Assembly (NCBI GenBank): GCA_029216955.1 | Contig: JANAVB010006998.1 | Coordinates: 1,373,800 to 1,437,799 of the forward strand | Length of the DNA stretch: 64,000 nucleotides | Source of the DNA: Iris pallida | Lineage: Eukaryota > Streptophyta > Magnoliopsida > Asparagales > Iridaceae | Direction of reading: 5' to 3' | Part shown: positions 47,741 through 59,415 of the stretch, in pieces | How the letters are laid out: each line of letters begins with the position of its first letter | How positions within the stretch are numbered: position 1 is the stretch's first letter | The notes under the pieces: model-generated | What the model was told of the DNA's origin: nothing | Seen by the model: only the letters and a program-made list of their open reading frames with translations | Database searches by the model: none | Program-made: the position numbers and the translations under genes

Positions 47741-48165
47741 GCCATCTTGCGAATGTTCTTCGACGGCGCTTCAAGAACTGGACCCAAAGGCAACATCGTC
47801 GCTAGAGTCGGAGTGGTGCTGATTTCTCGCTCCGGCTTGGTGATCAATAGGGCCTACTCACTCACAGAGCCCTGTTCAAATAATGTGGCCGAGTACAATG
47901 CCTTGGTCATTGGCCTCCGACTTGCAAAGGAGCTGGGGGTAGAGTATCTTGAAGCATACGACGACTCACAGTTAATCGTCAATCAGATTCGGGGGTCGTA
48001 CGAGGTCCGTACGAAGACATGATCCCGTATCACCGAATAGCAATCGACATCATCTCGTCTCTGGGAGGATTCTTGATAGAACATGTTCTCAGACTCCAGA
48101 ATATTAAGGCTGATGCCCTAGCTGGTTTGGCCGCTTCCCTAGCTGTGCCAAATTACGCTCATCAT
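47741..48165 (+). pseudogene. Element C second RNase H (Tat hallmark)
   Basis: The catalytic residues are in 'MFFDGASRTGPKGN' (Asp), 'NVAEYNALVIGLRLAKELG' (Glu) and 'EAYDDSQLIVNQIRGSYEVR' (Asp). A 1-base frameshift follows at about 48020; the frame resumes at 48019 ('MIPYHRIAIDIISSL', 'NIKADALAGLAASLAVP'). This extra RNase H defines the Tat lineage. Confidence 0.88.
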
Positions 48166-49497
48166 CAGGTCGACATAATAGGCCGTGAACTGGTCTGTCC
48201 TAAGGATAACGTTCGATACATTGAAAGCTATTTCGCCCTTTCAGTCGACAAAGCACCAGACTGGAGACAGCCGTTCATCGACTTCGTAGTATACGACATC
48301 CTGCCAGAGAATTCGAAGGAAGCTACTTCTATCAGAAGACGTTCTCTCAGATTTTTCTATGATACGGAGACGAAAATACTGTATCGCCGATCCTATGATG
48401 GGTTGCTGCTTCGGTGTCTATTAAATACAGAAGCCCATGATGGTGTCTACGGAGCCCATCAACCTGGCCCGAAACTGCAAGACCGCCTTCGCCGAATGGG
48501 CTATTACTGGCCCACGATGGTTGCAGATGCAATAGATTATGCACGAAAGTGCAAATCCTGCCAAATCCACGCCAACTTCATCCACCAGCCATCTGAATTC
48601 TTACATTTGACTGTGGCCTCCTGGCCATTCGAAGCATGGGGTATGGACATCGTCGGCCCAATCACCCCGCCTTCGTCCAGAGGACACTGATTCATACTCG
48701 TAATCATCGATTACTTCTCTAAATGGACGGAAGCCATCCTATTGGCAGAGGTGAAAACTTCAATCGTGATCAGCTTCCTCAAGCATCATGTCATCTACCG
48801 CTTTGGACTGCCCCGAAGGATCATTTTCGATAATGGGCCACTGTTCGCAAGCCATGCATTTTATCGGTTCTGTGACAAGCACCGAATTCAGAACATTGCT
48901 TCGACACCCTACAACCCAACAGCCAACGGGTTAGCAGAAGCATTCAACAAAACCATAATCAAGCTACTCATGAAATTTGTGTCCTCTAACAAACGCGACT
49001 GGAACGAGAAGCTCGGCGAATGCTTATGGGCGTATCGTACCACAGTTCGAACAGCCACCGGGAATATACCATTTTCCCTGGTGTACGGAAGTGAGGCAGT
49101 CCTCCCATTAGAGAATCAGATCCCCTCACTCCGCGTCTCCCTCACACATCAGTTGACGACAGACGAAAACCACCATCGCCGACTGCAGGAATTGGAGGCC
49201 CTAGACGAGAAATGCCTGTTAGCTCAACAGCGAATCGAACTATATCTGGCCAGAATCTTCGGAGCTTTCAACAAGAAGGTCAAGGTCAGAACATTCCAAG
49301 TAAGCGATCTTGTTCTGGCGGTTCGGAGGCTGATGGTTATGACGCATAAAACCGCCGGTAAATTCCAACCAAAATGGGAAGGCCCGTTCATCATCGAAGC
49401 TGTATTCTCCAACGGCGCCTACCGCCTCGCAAAGCAAAATGGAGACTTGCTCATGTTGTCCATCAACGGCAAGTTCCTGAAAAAGTATTATGTCTGA
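48166..49497 (+). pseudogene. Element C integrase
   Basis: The zinc finger 'HDGVYGAHQPGPKLQDRLRRMGYYW' with 'CKSCQIH' is intact. Core residues are Asp in WGMDIVGP, Asp in IIFDNGPLF and Glu in NGLAEAFNK, with the C-terminal 'KWEGPFII' and 'FLKKYYV'. One TGA at 48688-48690 (element B reads Arg, consistent with CGA-to-TGA) separates the two open frames 48019-48690 and 48742-49497. Otherwise the enzyme is complete. The stop at 49495-49497 is the end of pol. Confidence 0.92.
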
Positions 49498-49530
49498 AAC
49501 AAAATCCTCGAGACATCTCAGAGTGTCGAG

Positions 49531-49830
49531 TTATGTACCTCCCCGTACCACTGAACTTACATTTTGGTTCCATACATAGAGTTATGTACCCGCTGGTACC
49601 TCTGAACTCATTCCTACATTTTCCAATCATACGAGTCATGTACCCGCTGGTACCTCTGAACTCATTCCCACATTTTCCAATCATACGAGTCATGTACCCG
49701 CTGGTACCTCTGAACTCATACTCACATTTTCTAGATTAACGAGTCATGTACCCGCTGGTACCGCTGAACTCGTACCCACAAAATTATAGATTGCCGAAGT
49801 TATGTGCCCACTGGTACCGCTGAACTCACC
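49531..49830 (+). repeat. Six ~58-bp tandem repeats after pol
   Basis: The unit 'atgtacccgctggtacctct' plus 'gaactcattcc.acattttc' repeats about six times, with the last copies more diverged. Tat-lineage elements are known for variable tandem repeats in this region that can seed satellites. Confidence 0.88.
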
Positions 49831-50001
49831 CGATCTACTACCCGCATTCTCAATACACAAAAAGGGTAACAGATCCACAAAATTCCTATACAACCATGTC
49901 GATGTTACCTCTGAGTTGTTCCACTTCCACCAAAAACAAACCGCCCCCTCGCATAGAACTTCCACGTCCTCCTACCTCTGAGTCGTTCTATGTATCCTTC
50001 A

Positions 50002-50355
50002 TTGAGCCCGCTCCTGCCATGTCCCCGTGACCTCTGAGTGGGAAGGCTCCGTCGAAGAAACCATTAATGCTTGCCATTTCCTTACACCTCTAAGTAAGTA
50101 TGATGGTTACCCCTCGACCTATTATTCGTACCCACGACCGGAGTACGCCAAGGATAGTAGGTCCACAAATATCCTCCGTTGAATCCACTCCGGCCATGTC
50201 CTCACTACCTCTGAGCGGGAAGATCCCACGGTAAAGAAATCCCCGTACTTGCCATGTCCTCACTACCTCTGAGTAAGTATGATAGTCCTCCCTCGACTTA
50301 TTATCTGTACCCACGATCTGAGTATGCCCAAAGATAATAGACCCACAAACGTCTT
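50002..50355 (+). repeat. Two 177-bp direct repeats after pol
   Basis: 50002-50178 and 50179-50355 share 'ccatgtcc(c/t)c', '(a/c)acctctgag', 'agtaagtatgat' and 'ccacaaa' blocks in the same order. The core word 'acctctgag' links them to the 58-bp repeats. From 50356 to 50845 I see no gene; an A-rich stretch lies at about 50700-50745. Confidence 0.75.
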
Positions 50356-50845
50356 CCGATGACCACAAATGTCCTCATACGACCACAGATGCTGTACTGG
50401 GTCTCCAGTACACGCCCATCCCTTTCCTATCATGCCTGGGAGCCCAGTTGCTCCCTGGCATTCTCTCGAATACCAAAAACTTCTATAGCTGTCTTATCGC
50501 GAAGTTGTTCTAGGTATTACTCTCCAAAACTTGTTACTCGTACCTAAAACCAAGGTACGTCCAGGGTAACAGGTCCACAAATAATCCCCCAGCAGGTCCA
50601 ATTCCACAAACACCATGAGTACAAGAAAGAGAAGATGAGTTGAAACATGCTCATTTATTCAAAATTCAAAGTGCTACATCATTTGGGATCACATCCCTTA
50701 CAAAATAAAAACAAAAAGAAAAAAAATAGCAAAAGAAAACAGAAATCTGATCACTGCTCCGGGGCACATAACGCCGTGAGACGGTCCGTCAGCAAGGCAA
50801 CCGACCGCTCAAACCTCTGTTTAGCTCGACGCTCCGCCTCTTGGG

Positions 50846-53800
50846 TCAGCACCGCCGTGTCCTCCAGATGAGATGAGCTTGCCAGTTGTCCTCGAATTTC
50901 TTGAAAGCCCGCTCCAGGTTAACAGAAGATCGGGAAACCTTCTCACCCTCCTGAACGATTAACTCCTGTTCCGCATGAGCAGCCTTCAGCTCCGACTCTA
51001 GGAAGGCCAATTCCCTCTGAAGTGCGAGAATCTGCTCATTCGTGTCAGCTGTTCCACAAGAAGCAGTCTCTTTTCGAGCCCTACAATCTTGACTTCGACG
51101 ACCCAGCCTGTCATACGAAGCGGAAAGCTCGTCAAGGTCCCCCTTCACAACTGGCCCGATAGTGTCTCGAGCGAGCTTTATCCTATCCCGTGCGGCAATA
51201 AGGAAGCCCCCCTCCCGTTCAATCGCAGCAGGCAAGTCAGCCTGCCGTAACACCAGCAATCGGGTCACGAGCTGATCAGCCTCTGCCAACTTGGGCTCCA
51301 GGAGCGCAGCCAACCCCACCCCGCCAGGAAGAGCCTTCAAAGTTTCAATCTGACCCCGAGCGCACCACAGGGACATAGAAAAAGGGATCCTCCGTTATAC
51401 GGCAACATCTACGCCCCTCTTTAAATGACGATAGAAGCTGTCGACCATATCCTGCGACACCTCGTCCAGAGCCTCCGAAGAAGCCGTCGTCAACGGGAGT
51501 GTAGCTGGCAACACTGAAGAAGACGTAACAGAATCTGCCGCTCCTGCCACAAGGAAAACAAACTCCGTACGGAAGGACGCATGAACAACGGCCAACTCCT
51601 CTTCAGCAGCCCGCAGAACTTGAATGCTTGGCAGGGCCGAGAAGTCAATCTCTGAAGTCGTATAAGCAGCAGAGGATGAGGCGGAGACCATCGCTCCCAG
51701 AATAAGCTCCACTCCCATCTGCCCGGAGCTGGCGGGAGGCCCCTCGACAAGAGTCGGTGAAGGAGAGGAAACGCTACATTCCCCCAGATCGCAGCAGGCA
51801 GAGCCTTCCCCAAGAACATCCGCTGTGGAAAGTAAAGGGTCAGGACCTGTAAGGCCAAGACAACCATGAATCGATTTGACTTGGAGGATATGTTGATAGA
51901 GCAAATAAGCCCCCTTACTAGTCAATATTTGGCTTATCTTACCAGCGGAAGAGTGTCGAGGCTGAGGTTCGCCTACAGCCACCGCAACCTCTTCACCAGC
52001 AGTCTCCGAGTCGAATATAATAGACTCCTCCGCCCCGGCACCCTCGGGAGGGGATGCGACGAGATCGGCGTCGCCTTGCTGAAATTCAGCAATCTCGGAG
52101 ACAGGTCCGAGGAAACCTTCGTCACCCCGGACCGAAGCCTCAGCAACTTGGGAGTCCTCAACCGCCGCTGAGAGAGCCCCCGCAGAAAGGACCGCGGCAC
52201 ACATGTCGCTAATCAAAGCAGCAAGGGCCGGATTAACTCCAGGGGCAGCAGACGGTTCATGAGAGCCTGGTTCGTCAGACACCTACAAAGAAGAATGATT
52301 AGGTCATATCCCAAAAGAAAGAAAACCACAACAAGGATATGGCTCCAACTTAGTCTTACCTCCGGAACATCGTCAGCATCCTCACCCCTCTCCGTAATAA
52401 GTAGCCTACGAGGTCTGACCGCAGCTCTCTTTACGAAAAAGGCTACTCCTCCGTCAGTAGACTCATGCCTGTCTCGCTTACGCAATGGACTAGGCACGGC
52501 AGGCGGCGGTTCTACCCTTACCACCATTGATACAGGTGGCAACTGACCTACCACCTCATCTAATACGACCGACGGTTGATCCGTCATCATCTCATCTGCC
52601 ATGATGGGCGGCTGATCTGCCGCCGCTCCTCCACCAGAAGAGAGAGAGTCCTCGTCGTCCCGTTCGTTGCTTCCCTCAACTGTGTCAAAGGACTCGAAAT
52701 CGGGCACGGGAACCCTATTCGTCCCTTTCTTCTTTGCCTTCGACACCGTAGCCCTCTCCGCCAAACGAGTGCCCACGATGAAGCTAGTCCTCGGGTCAAA
52801 ATCAACAGGAGGCTGGTTTGCCATAACATGGTATAAGGCCGCCATATGCAAGATTTCCCCCAGCATGTTTGCTGCAGGAACTGAGAAACTAGTTCGAGTA
52901 TGACAAGTGTCATAGTAGCTCCATGCCCTAATACCATCAAGGATGCTATCCTCAAATCCCAGGCAGGAACTGGGATGCCCAAGGAATAGTTGACTGTACC
53001 CAAATTGACGGGCAAACCTACTGGGCAAGTAGGGCTCCAGGTACACTGTGTTGCGGTTGCGATAAACTAAATATGCCGGGCGAATGTTACGCAACCAGAA
53101 ACGCATCTTCTCAGGTAATAAATAAGGAGATCCAACGCCATCAACATGGACACTCCTCACTTCCTGGTCGGTAAAACGGGGAATGGACACGAAGAAATCA
53201 TATCCGTCCACCCTCGCCAGCATCCTCCGACACGCCGGTATGGTACTATATTCTCAAGGCTGATGGCGATACCTGAAAAGAAAAGCATCGTCGTCTGTAA
53301 TGCCGTCTCCCGTCCCAGGCCTCATCAAAGACCGATAATGCAACAACAGCCACCCCAGCAGGTAATGATAAGGCAGCTCTATACGTTCAAAGTCCATCAC
53401 CACGTCACGAGCGATGACCTTGGACGAGAAGGCGCGGAGACCATGATGAATGCTGCACACCATAGCGGAAAGAAGAGCCAGCCTGACCCCAAAGGCCAAC
53501 TTCACGGTGGGAAGAATAAAGTGACGGTCGATCCTCTCGATGGAACCTGCCCATCCTGAGACCACATAATTACGCAACCACACCATTAAAAAACCTACCA
53601 AGGGTGCCTTCTCTGACAGCCGCCGAGTACCATAATAAAAATAGCTGAATGAGTCAATCTGGCTCCCAAATTGTCATTCTTAGACTTTGACCTCCTAGCA
53701 GTCGACACCAAGCCTTCTACTTCCCTAGGAGTTTGACGAACTCGGGAAGTAACTCGGCCAGCAGCACTGAATTTAAAAAGATAGGAGACCCAAGAGTTGG

Positions 53801-55543
53801 TATGGGGAGTGTCCCCTTCCGAGCTATCATTTTTCTTGATAGCCATTTGGTGACAGGTACTTTGGTGACATAACAGTTCTTGGTACACAGCGACGAAGCC
53901 TGGGAATCGGCGATCTAGATCCTGGAACTCCTCGTTCGTTGGAGTGTACGCTTCGAAGGGCTCGTCTCCCCAGGGAAGCTTGGAGACAGCATACATCTCA
54001 TGGAGAGCGAGCCCCAACTCCCCTACAGGTGTGAAGAAAGTCCTTGTCTGATGGTTATACATCTCCAGAAGGGACATGAACAACGACTTATTAATGGGCA
54101 TCCCATGGCTGGAACCCCGGATAGCATCATAAAGATTGACTTCTCGCAAAAACGTCTCGTATTCTTGCAGAATCTACGAGGTCAGGTTAGCCCATGAGGG
54201 AATGGGGTGTAACCTGCCCAGCAGTGCCAATCTGCCAATAGGATAGGACCCTTTTCTAGCAAGCTGGCTCAGGAAGGTATCAGCCTGTAAAAATGAGAAG
54301 TTAGGACCGGGTGAGTTGATAAAGGTACCCAGAGCTAACCCTATCACAGATCGACTGGCCGGATCCTTGATCACGCGTACTGACCCAGTTGTTTTATTGT
54401 AACGGATGTTACCCACAAACATCCCCGATCTGGTTGGAGTGAGGGGGTCTGTCATCTGCCTGTCCAACAAGATCATGTTGAACCACGCAAGAGGGAAATG
54501 ATGCTTCATAATGGGGATATGAATCGGCATCCCGTCCAGATTAAAATTCCAACTCTCGGAAATATCCAGCACTCGGGAGTTTTTTATGATCAATGCATCC
54601 CCAAAGAGGAAGACCGGCCTCAGATACTTCCCATTTAGCTTCCCGGAGCTCATCATGTCACTAAGGAATTGGAAAGATTGAACCCTGATAACATTCAGTC
54701 GCTCCAAAGGCTCATTAACAAGGAGATGCTCTAACACTTGACGAACTAAATCGTCCCGTCGTACATCCGTGGCAAGTTGATTCGAGCCAACCAGAAGTTT
54801 CCCCGTAGGATTTACTGGCAGATTCACTGAAGATAGACGAAAGAAACAAGATTAGAGAATAGTCAAAACAAAGAAGCATTTGAAAGATCATTTGAGTCTA
54901 TGCGGCTCGGGTCGTCACAGCCTTATGCGGCTCAGAACCAGATGAGTCCATGCGGTTCGGTTCATCATAGCCTTATGCGGCTCTAAGTCAGACGAGTCCA
55001 TACAAATCAAGTTCAGATGAGCTTATGAAGCTTCTGCGGTTTGGGTTCAGAAGGGCCCATGCGGTTCAAGGTTCACATGGACTCAACAGACAAACCTAGG
55101 CGCTGATGCGGCTCGGATTCAGGTGAGACTATGCGGTTCAAAGTCCATGAGGACTCATACGGCCCTGAACAGACAGACTCATACGGCTACAAGCAGATGA
55201 GCTTATGCGGTTCACAAGTGAACTACGCTCATGCGGCCCAAACCGAAAATATATATGCGGTTCAGATCGAGTATGACAAGCCCATGCGGCCTCCTGGACG
55301 AAGTACTTATGCGGTCATATCGACGAACCTTGTACATGCGGCTTGTGGATAAATTATGCAGCAGAGCCATGGCAGTTAGGGTTCTAAGGCAACGCCCTTA
55401 TCGGCAATAGGCGGATGAACGTCGGGATGAACAGAGTGAACAGCGGCCGACGGAGGAGTGGCTACGTTCATCGCCACAGCCGCCGTAGAAGCGACCGCCT
55501 TGCCTTTCGCAGCCTTTGACGCAGCAACCTTCTTGGGACGCAT
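50846..55543 (-). pseudogene. Antisense, intron-containing accessory gene of element C (plant mobile domain-like)
   Basis: A gene on the strand opposite to gag-pol, with its own TATA box. Exon 1 starts at the ATG at 55543 (MRPKKVAASKAAKGKAVAS...). A first intron ends at an acceptor (TCTATCTTCAG) near 54824. The large exon 54823-53254 has PMD-like features: 'LREVNLYDAIRGSSHGMPI', 'FFTPVGELGLALHEMYAVSKLP', 'FMVWLRNYVVSGW' and 'SIERIDRHFILPTVK'. It contains a TAG near 54174 and a frameshift near 53600. The next exon (from 53223) has 'YLPSRFARQFGYSQLFLGHP' and an acidic/Pro region. Two short introns with GTAAGA donors follow (52359-52283 and 51942-51847). The last part (51376-50846) looks like a coiled coil. 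Grande-type Tat elements are known to carry an antisense gene here. Confidence 0.7.
54890..55350 (+). repeat. ATGCGGC(T/C) word cluster in intron 1 of the antisense gene
   Basis: About 18 copies or variants of 'atgcggctc' or 'atgcggttc' spaced 20-30 bases apart. The same word fills the element C LTRs, the leader (35290-35620) and 55830-55930. Confidence 0.85.
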
Positions 55544-55620
55544 AGGTGCTTGGGAGAGAAATGAGTTAGAACAACGAAAGATCGAAGAGAGCAAATAAGA
55601 TTTCCCAGAACGAGAGTGTT

Positions 55621-55630
55621 CCTATTTATA
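55621..55630 (-). promoter_or_regulatory. TATA box of the antisense gene in element C
   Basis: TATAAATAGG on the minus strand, 78 bases before the ATG at 55543. Matching TATAAATAGG/C boxes precede the antisense ORFs of element B. Confidence 0.55.
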
Positions 55631-55959
55631 GACAAAGAAGGAACGCCTCGATCCGCGTGCAACTTTATGACCGACTCTTCGGTCATCGATGAAAAATGGC
55701 TGAATAATAGCCTGACTCTTGGGATCCTGGCCCAAAAAGCGGCTCTTAAAATCTGACAGCAAATCAAGAGCACTAAATGCAGAAGATTTACAAAAGATTT
55801 GCACACGTGGCAGGAAGACGTGGCAAGAAGCTCATGCGGCCAAAACAACCCATGCGGCTCATAGAGTCATACGGTTGAGGTAATCATGCGGCTGGACAAA
55901 TCCATGCGGCTCTGGCATAACCATGCTTCTTATTCAAAGTATTTCAATTTTGCAAATTG

Positions 55960-55978
55960 AAAACTTTGAAGGGGGTCT
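55960..55978 (+). other. Element C polypurine tract
   Basis: 'CTTTGAAGGGGGTCT' ends directly at the 3' LTR's TGTAGAAGC. The same tract occurs in element B. Confidence 0.88.
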
Positions 55979-57258
55979 TGTAGAAGCAAGAAAAAGAAAA
56001 GAAAAATGATCCATGCGGCCAAGGAGCCGCATGCGGCTCAGGAGTCCCATGCGGCTCAAACACATAGGCAGCTCAAGTGGACTCCATACGGCCCGCAGAG
56101 GGAAGCCACATGTCTTTTCAGAATAATTGTACCCAGCGTCATTCAAACACAATTAAGGCTTTGACGGCTGACAGCTGACAGCCCTGACGTAAAGTAGTCA
56201 TGATGACTGACACAAGAGCACTATCTTCCTAGGGAACTGGAAAATCTTCGCAGCTTCGAGGCAAGTTTATGCGGCCAGACTAAATGAGTTCACGCGGCCA
56301 GTGCAGAGAAACCTATGCGGTTCAATCATGAAGGTCCCCCATGCGGCTCGGCCATGAAGAAACTTATGCGGCTCGGTCATGAAGACTCTCATGCGGCTCG
56401 GCCATGAAGACCCCCATGCGGCTCGGTCATGAACATACTTATGCGGCTCGGTCATGACAACCTTCATGCGGTTCGAGTATAGAGACTATTCATACGGCTC
56501 GGTCATGAAATCTTTCATGCGGCTCGGTCATGACGACCTTCATGCGGCCCAAATATGAATACTCCTCATACGGCTCAACAATGATGACAGGACACGTTTT
56601 CTAAAGATAATCAAATTTTGGGTCAGATCCCAATAATTTGGGACACGTGGCAAGGGAATGAATTAAATTGATTCATTTAGATTTACGGACATCAGCAAAT
56701 CATCATGATGGAGATTTATTACAATCAACATTAATTACTGACATGATATGGCATAATCCTCATTAAGGGCCCAGATCCTTCACGCTCAAGATTAATGGCC
56801 CAGATTGATCATTTACCAGGCTGCCGCCACTTAGAGAATGGGCAATCATTGCAAACCCTAATGATGCCCCTCACTATTATAAATAGCAATGTGCCATTCC
56901 CTTACAAAAGGATGCTCCCCCAATAATCAGAGAGAAAAATACACAGAGATCAATCCAGAGAGAGAGAAGACAGAAGAGCAATACGAGGAGAGCAAGAAGA
57001 GCATTCCTTCGTCAACGCCAAGCATCTCGTCACGGGAGCCAAGGCTACGTCCGATCGTCCAAGGAGTAAGGCAGAGCTGCCGTCGCTTTTCCGAGCCTCT
57101 ACTGTCACCCCTAAGAATCAAAAATAAACAATTGTACATAGATTGCTATACCTAGGTTTTTGTCCCTAGGCTTTCTTTGTACAAGCGAGTTTGTAACGTG
57201 AAGTAAAAGTCCAGTCCTCCCATAAAACTGTTCTGCTCTTTTATATTTCATGCAAACA
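55979..57258 (+). repeat. Element C 3' LTR (1280 bp)
   Basis: It matches the 5' LTR, including the ATGCGGC cluster (56010-56580) and TATA box (56878-56886). It ends TGCAAACA and is followed by the right target duplication GACTT (57259-57263). Confidence 0.93.
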
Positions 57259-57263
57259 GACTT

Positions 57264-58331
57264 TTGGTGACATCACCCCCCAATTCCAGAACATCGTTGC
57301 CGCTGCATGGGATTCGGTATCTGGTCTTGACCCTATGGTCCGTACGGCGGATAAACTTTCAGCTACTCGCAAGGCCCTCTCAACATGGAGCAAAGATGCC
57401 TACGGCAACATATTCCAGGCTATCAGGGAGGCGGAGGACGATGTCAACCGCACGGAGTCCGATTTTGCTACTAACAACTCCCAGGAGGCCCGCGCGGCTC
57501 TCAACCTCGCCAGAGCCCTTCTTAGATCCAGACTGACAGTGGAGAATGATTTCTGGAGGCAAAAAGCCAGATCAACTTGGGACACCGACGGCGACCGGAA
57601 CACCAGTTTCTTCCATGCATGCGTCAAAGGACGCAGAAACAAATTAAAATTACACCGGATCCTCGACGAAAATGGTCATCTGGTGGACGACCAGGCAGGT
57701 ATTCAGACTGCGGCTGTGAACTATTACTAAAACCTCTTCACCAAAGACAGAGTCGTTAAAGACGTGATGCTGCTGACGGTTATCCCTTCCCTCATTAGCG
57801 ACCACGATAATGCAACCCTGCTGGCCACAACTTCGTAGGAGGAGGTTAAAGAGGCAGTCTGGTCCACTAACGAGCATAGCGCCCCGGGACAGGATGACTT
57901 CAATGGGGTCTTCTTCAGAGCTTGTTGGGACATTATTAAAACTGACCTACTTGAAGCCACTAAAGCATTTCTCCAAGGGGCAAGATACCCCAAGTCCATT
58001 TCCAGTGCCAACATTATTCTTATCCCCAAGACAGACAATCCGAAAACCTTCAAAGACTTTCACCCAATCAGCCTCTGCACCTTCACCAATAAGATCATAT
58101 CCAAGATCATCGCCAATCGGATGTCCGACCTCCTCCCCAAGATCATTTCTGAACAGCAAAGCGGGTTTGTCAAAGGCCGCTGCATTTCTGACAACATCCT
58201 TCTAGCCCAAGAGATGATTACGTGCATGAAGTTCCCGTCGAGGGGGAGGAACGTGGCCATTAAACTCGACATAGAGAAAGCATACGACCGGCTGGACTAG
58301 TAATTCATGATCTGGGTTTTTAGAGCATTTG
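57264..58331 (+). pseudogene. L1-type LINE reverse transcriptase, continuation of 33070-33660
   Basis: The LINE frame resumes in phase after the element C target duplication ('GDITPQFQNIVAAAWDS'). It runs through the inter-domain region ('FWRQKARSTWDTDGDRNTSFFHACVKGRR') into RT: 'SSANIILIPKTDNPKTFKDF', 'PISLCTFTNKIISKIIANRM', 'ISEQQSGFVKGRCISDNILL' and 'GRNVAIKLDIEKAYDRLD'. Stops lie near 57728, 57836 and 58300. It is cut at 58331 by element E's LTR before the YADD/FADD motif. Together with the part left of element C this is one old LINE insertion. Confidence 0.92.
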
Positions 58332-59357
58332 TGTAGCACCCAATTTTCCAAATGAGGGTAATTTTAAAATTTTGTATTTATAATTATTTTAATAATGATA
58401 TTTAATTCATGATATGATTTTTGCTGATTTTAAATTATTTTAAAATTATTTAAATTAATGACTTGTGGTTTTGACGTTTTGCTAGAGAAACCCTAGAGAC
58501 AGTTTGACCTAGAGCCTAACCATATGATTATGATATTTTAATGTCATTTTTGGCCTAAGGATATTTTTGCATTTGATCTCTTTGAATTATTTTGATAGTA
58601 TTTTATTATTTATGATATTGTTTTGGGGTTATTTGAGTCGGGTTCGAATTTCAACTCAATCCGACTTGAAACGGGGACCTGGGGGTAGTTTGACTCTAGT
58701 GGGACCCACACACTAGTTAGGCATGGCCCAAATGATATTAAATTTAGTCAATATGATAGAAATATTTTAGTTAGAGGTTAAACTAATTATTATGGATAAG
58801 GTTAGTGTGATTAGAGACTTTAGAATGACTAATTTAGCCCCAACCAATTAGCCCTTTCCTAATACTCATAGAATAGGTTTGTATGGGCTTTTGGACTTTT
58901 CCTAATAGGACAAAACTACCTTTATGGCTAGCCACAATAAGGATAGGATTGAGCCTCCCATTTGTCATTATCCATCTACTTTTTCTCTCTCTTGTTCTTT
59001 CCCAAATTCCTAGAGAGCAATCCCTAGCAATTTCTCCACCAAATCCTTCCATTTCACCACCAAATCTTCTTCTTTCCTTCTCCATTCTAGCCAAGGAGGA
59101 AGCTACCCAAGTTTGGGAGGATTCAGAGCTCGTTCGTGTCCTTTTGGAATCTCTACGTATCGGTGTCGCTCCGGGAAGACTTTTCTTCGATTCGATCTAC
59201 CGGGAGGTATAAATCCCTTCTCCTTTTCATTTTTTCATGCATATAGGTCTATTTTGAACCCATAGGAATGACCCCCATGGTTGTATCTCCATTTGTGTCC
59301 ATTTTGTGTCCATTTGGAGGTCATAGGAGTGTCTTTGTGTTGTGAATGTGTTCATGT

Positions 59358-59415
<58 letters not shown>

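Larger units (their letters stand above)
33661..57258 (+). mobile_element. Element C: Tat-lineage Ty3/gypsy retrotransposon with antisense gene
   Basis: About 23.6 kb including nested element D. LTRs at 33661-34949 and 55979-57258 start TGTAGAAGC and end CAAACA, with a perfect GACTT target duplication. The interior holds primer site, leader ORF, gag (split by D), protease, linker, RT-RNase H, second RNase H, integrase, tandem repeats, a large antisense gene and PPT. A few stops and frameshifts make it non-autonomous. The LTR copies differ at about 3 of the first 85 bases. It is more complete than element B and has a higher GC content in its coding part. Confidence 0.93.

Noticed and set aside
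47255..47847. Minus-strand ORFs opposite RT and RNase H in element C
   Set aside because: Shadows of the conserved plus-strand pol frame.
51866..53559. Plus-strand ORFs across the antisense gene
   Set aside because: Shadows of the longer minus-strand exons, which have splice sites and PMD-like motifs.
50846..55543. Host PMD gene (MAIN/MAIL-like) captured or interrupted here
   Set aside because: It lies wholly inside element C between pol and PPT, and carries the element's private repeat word in its intron, so it belongs to the element.
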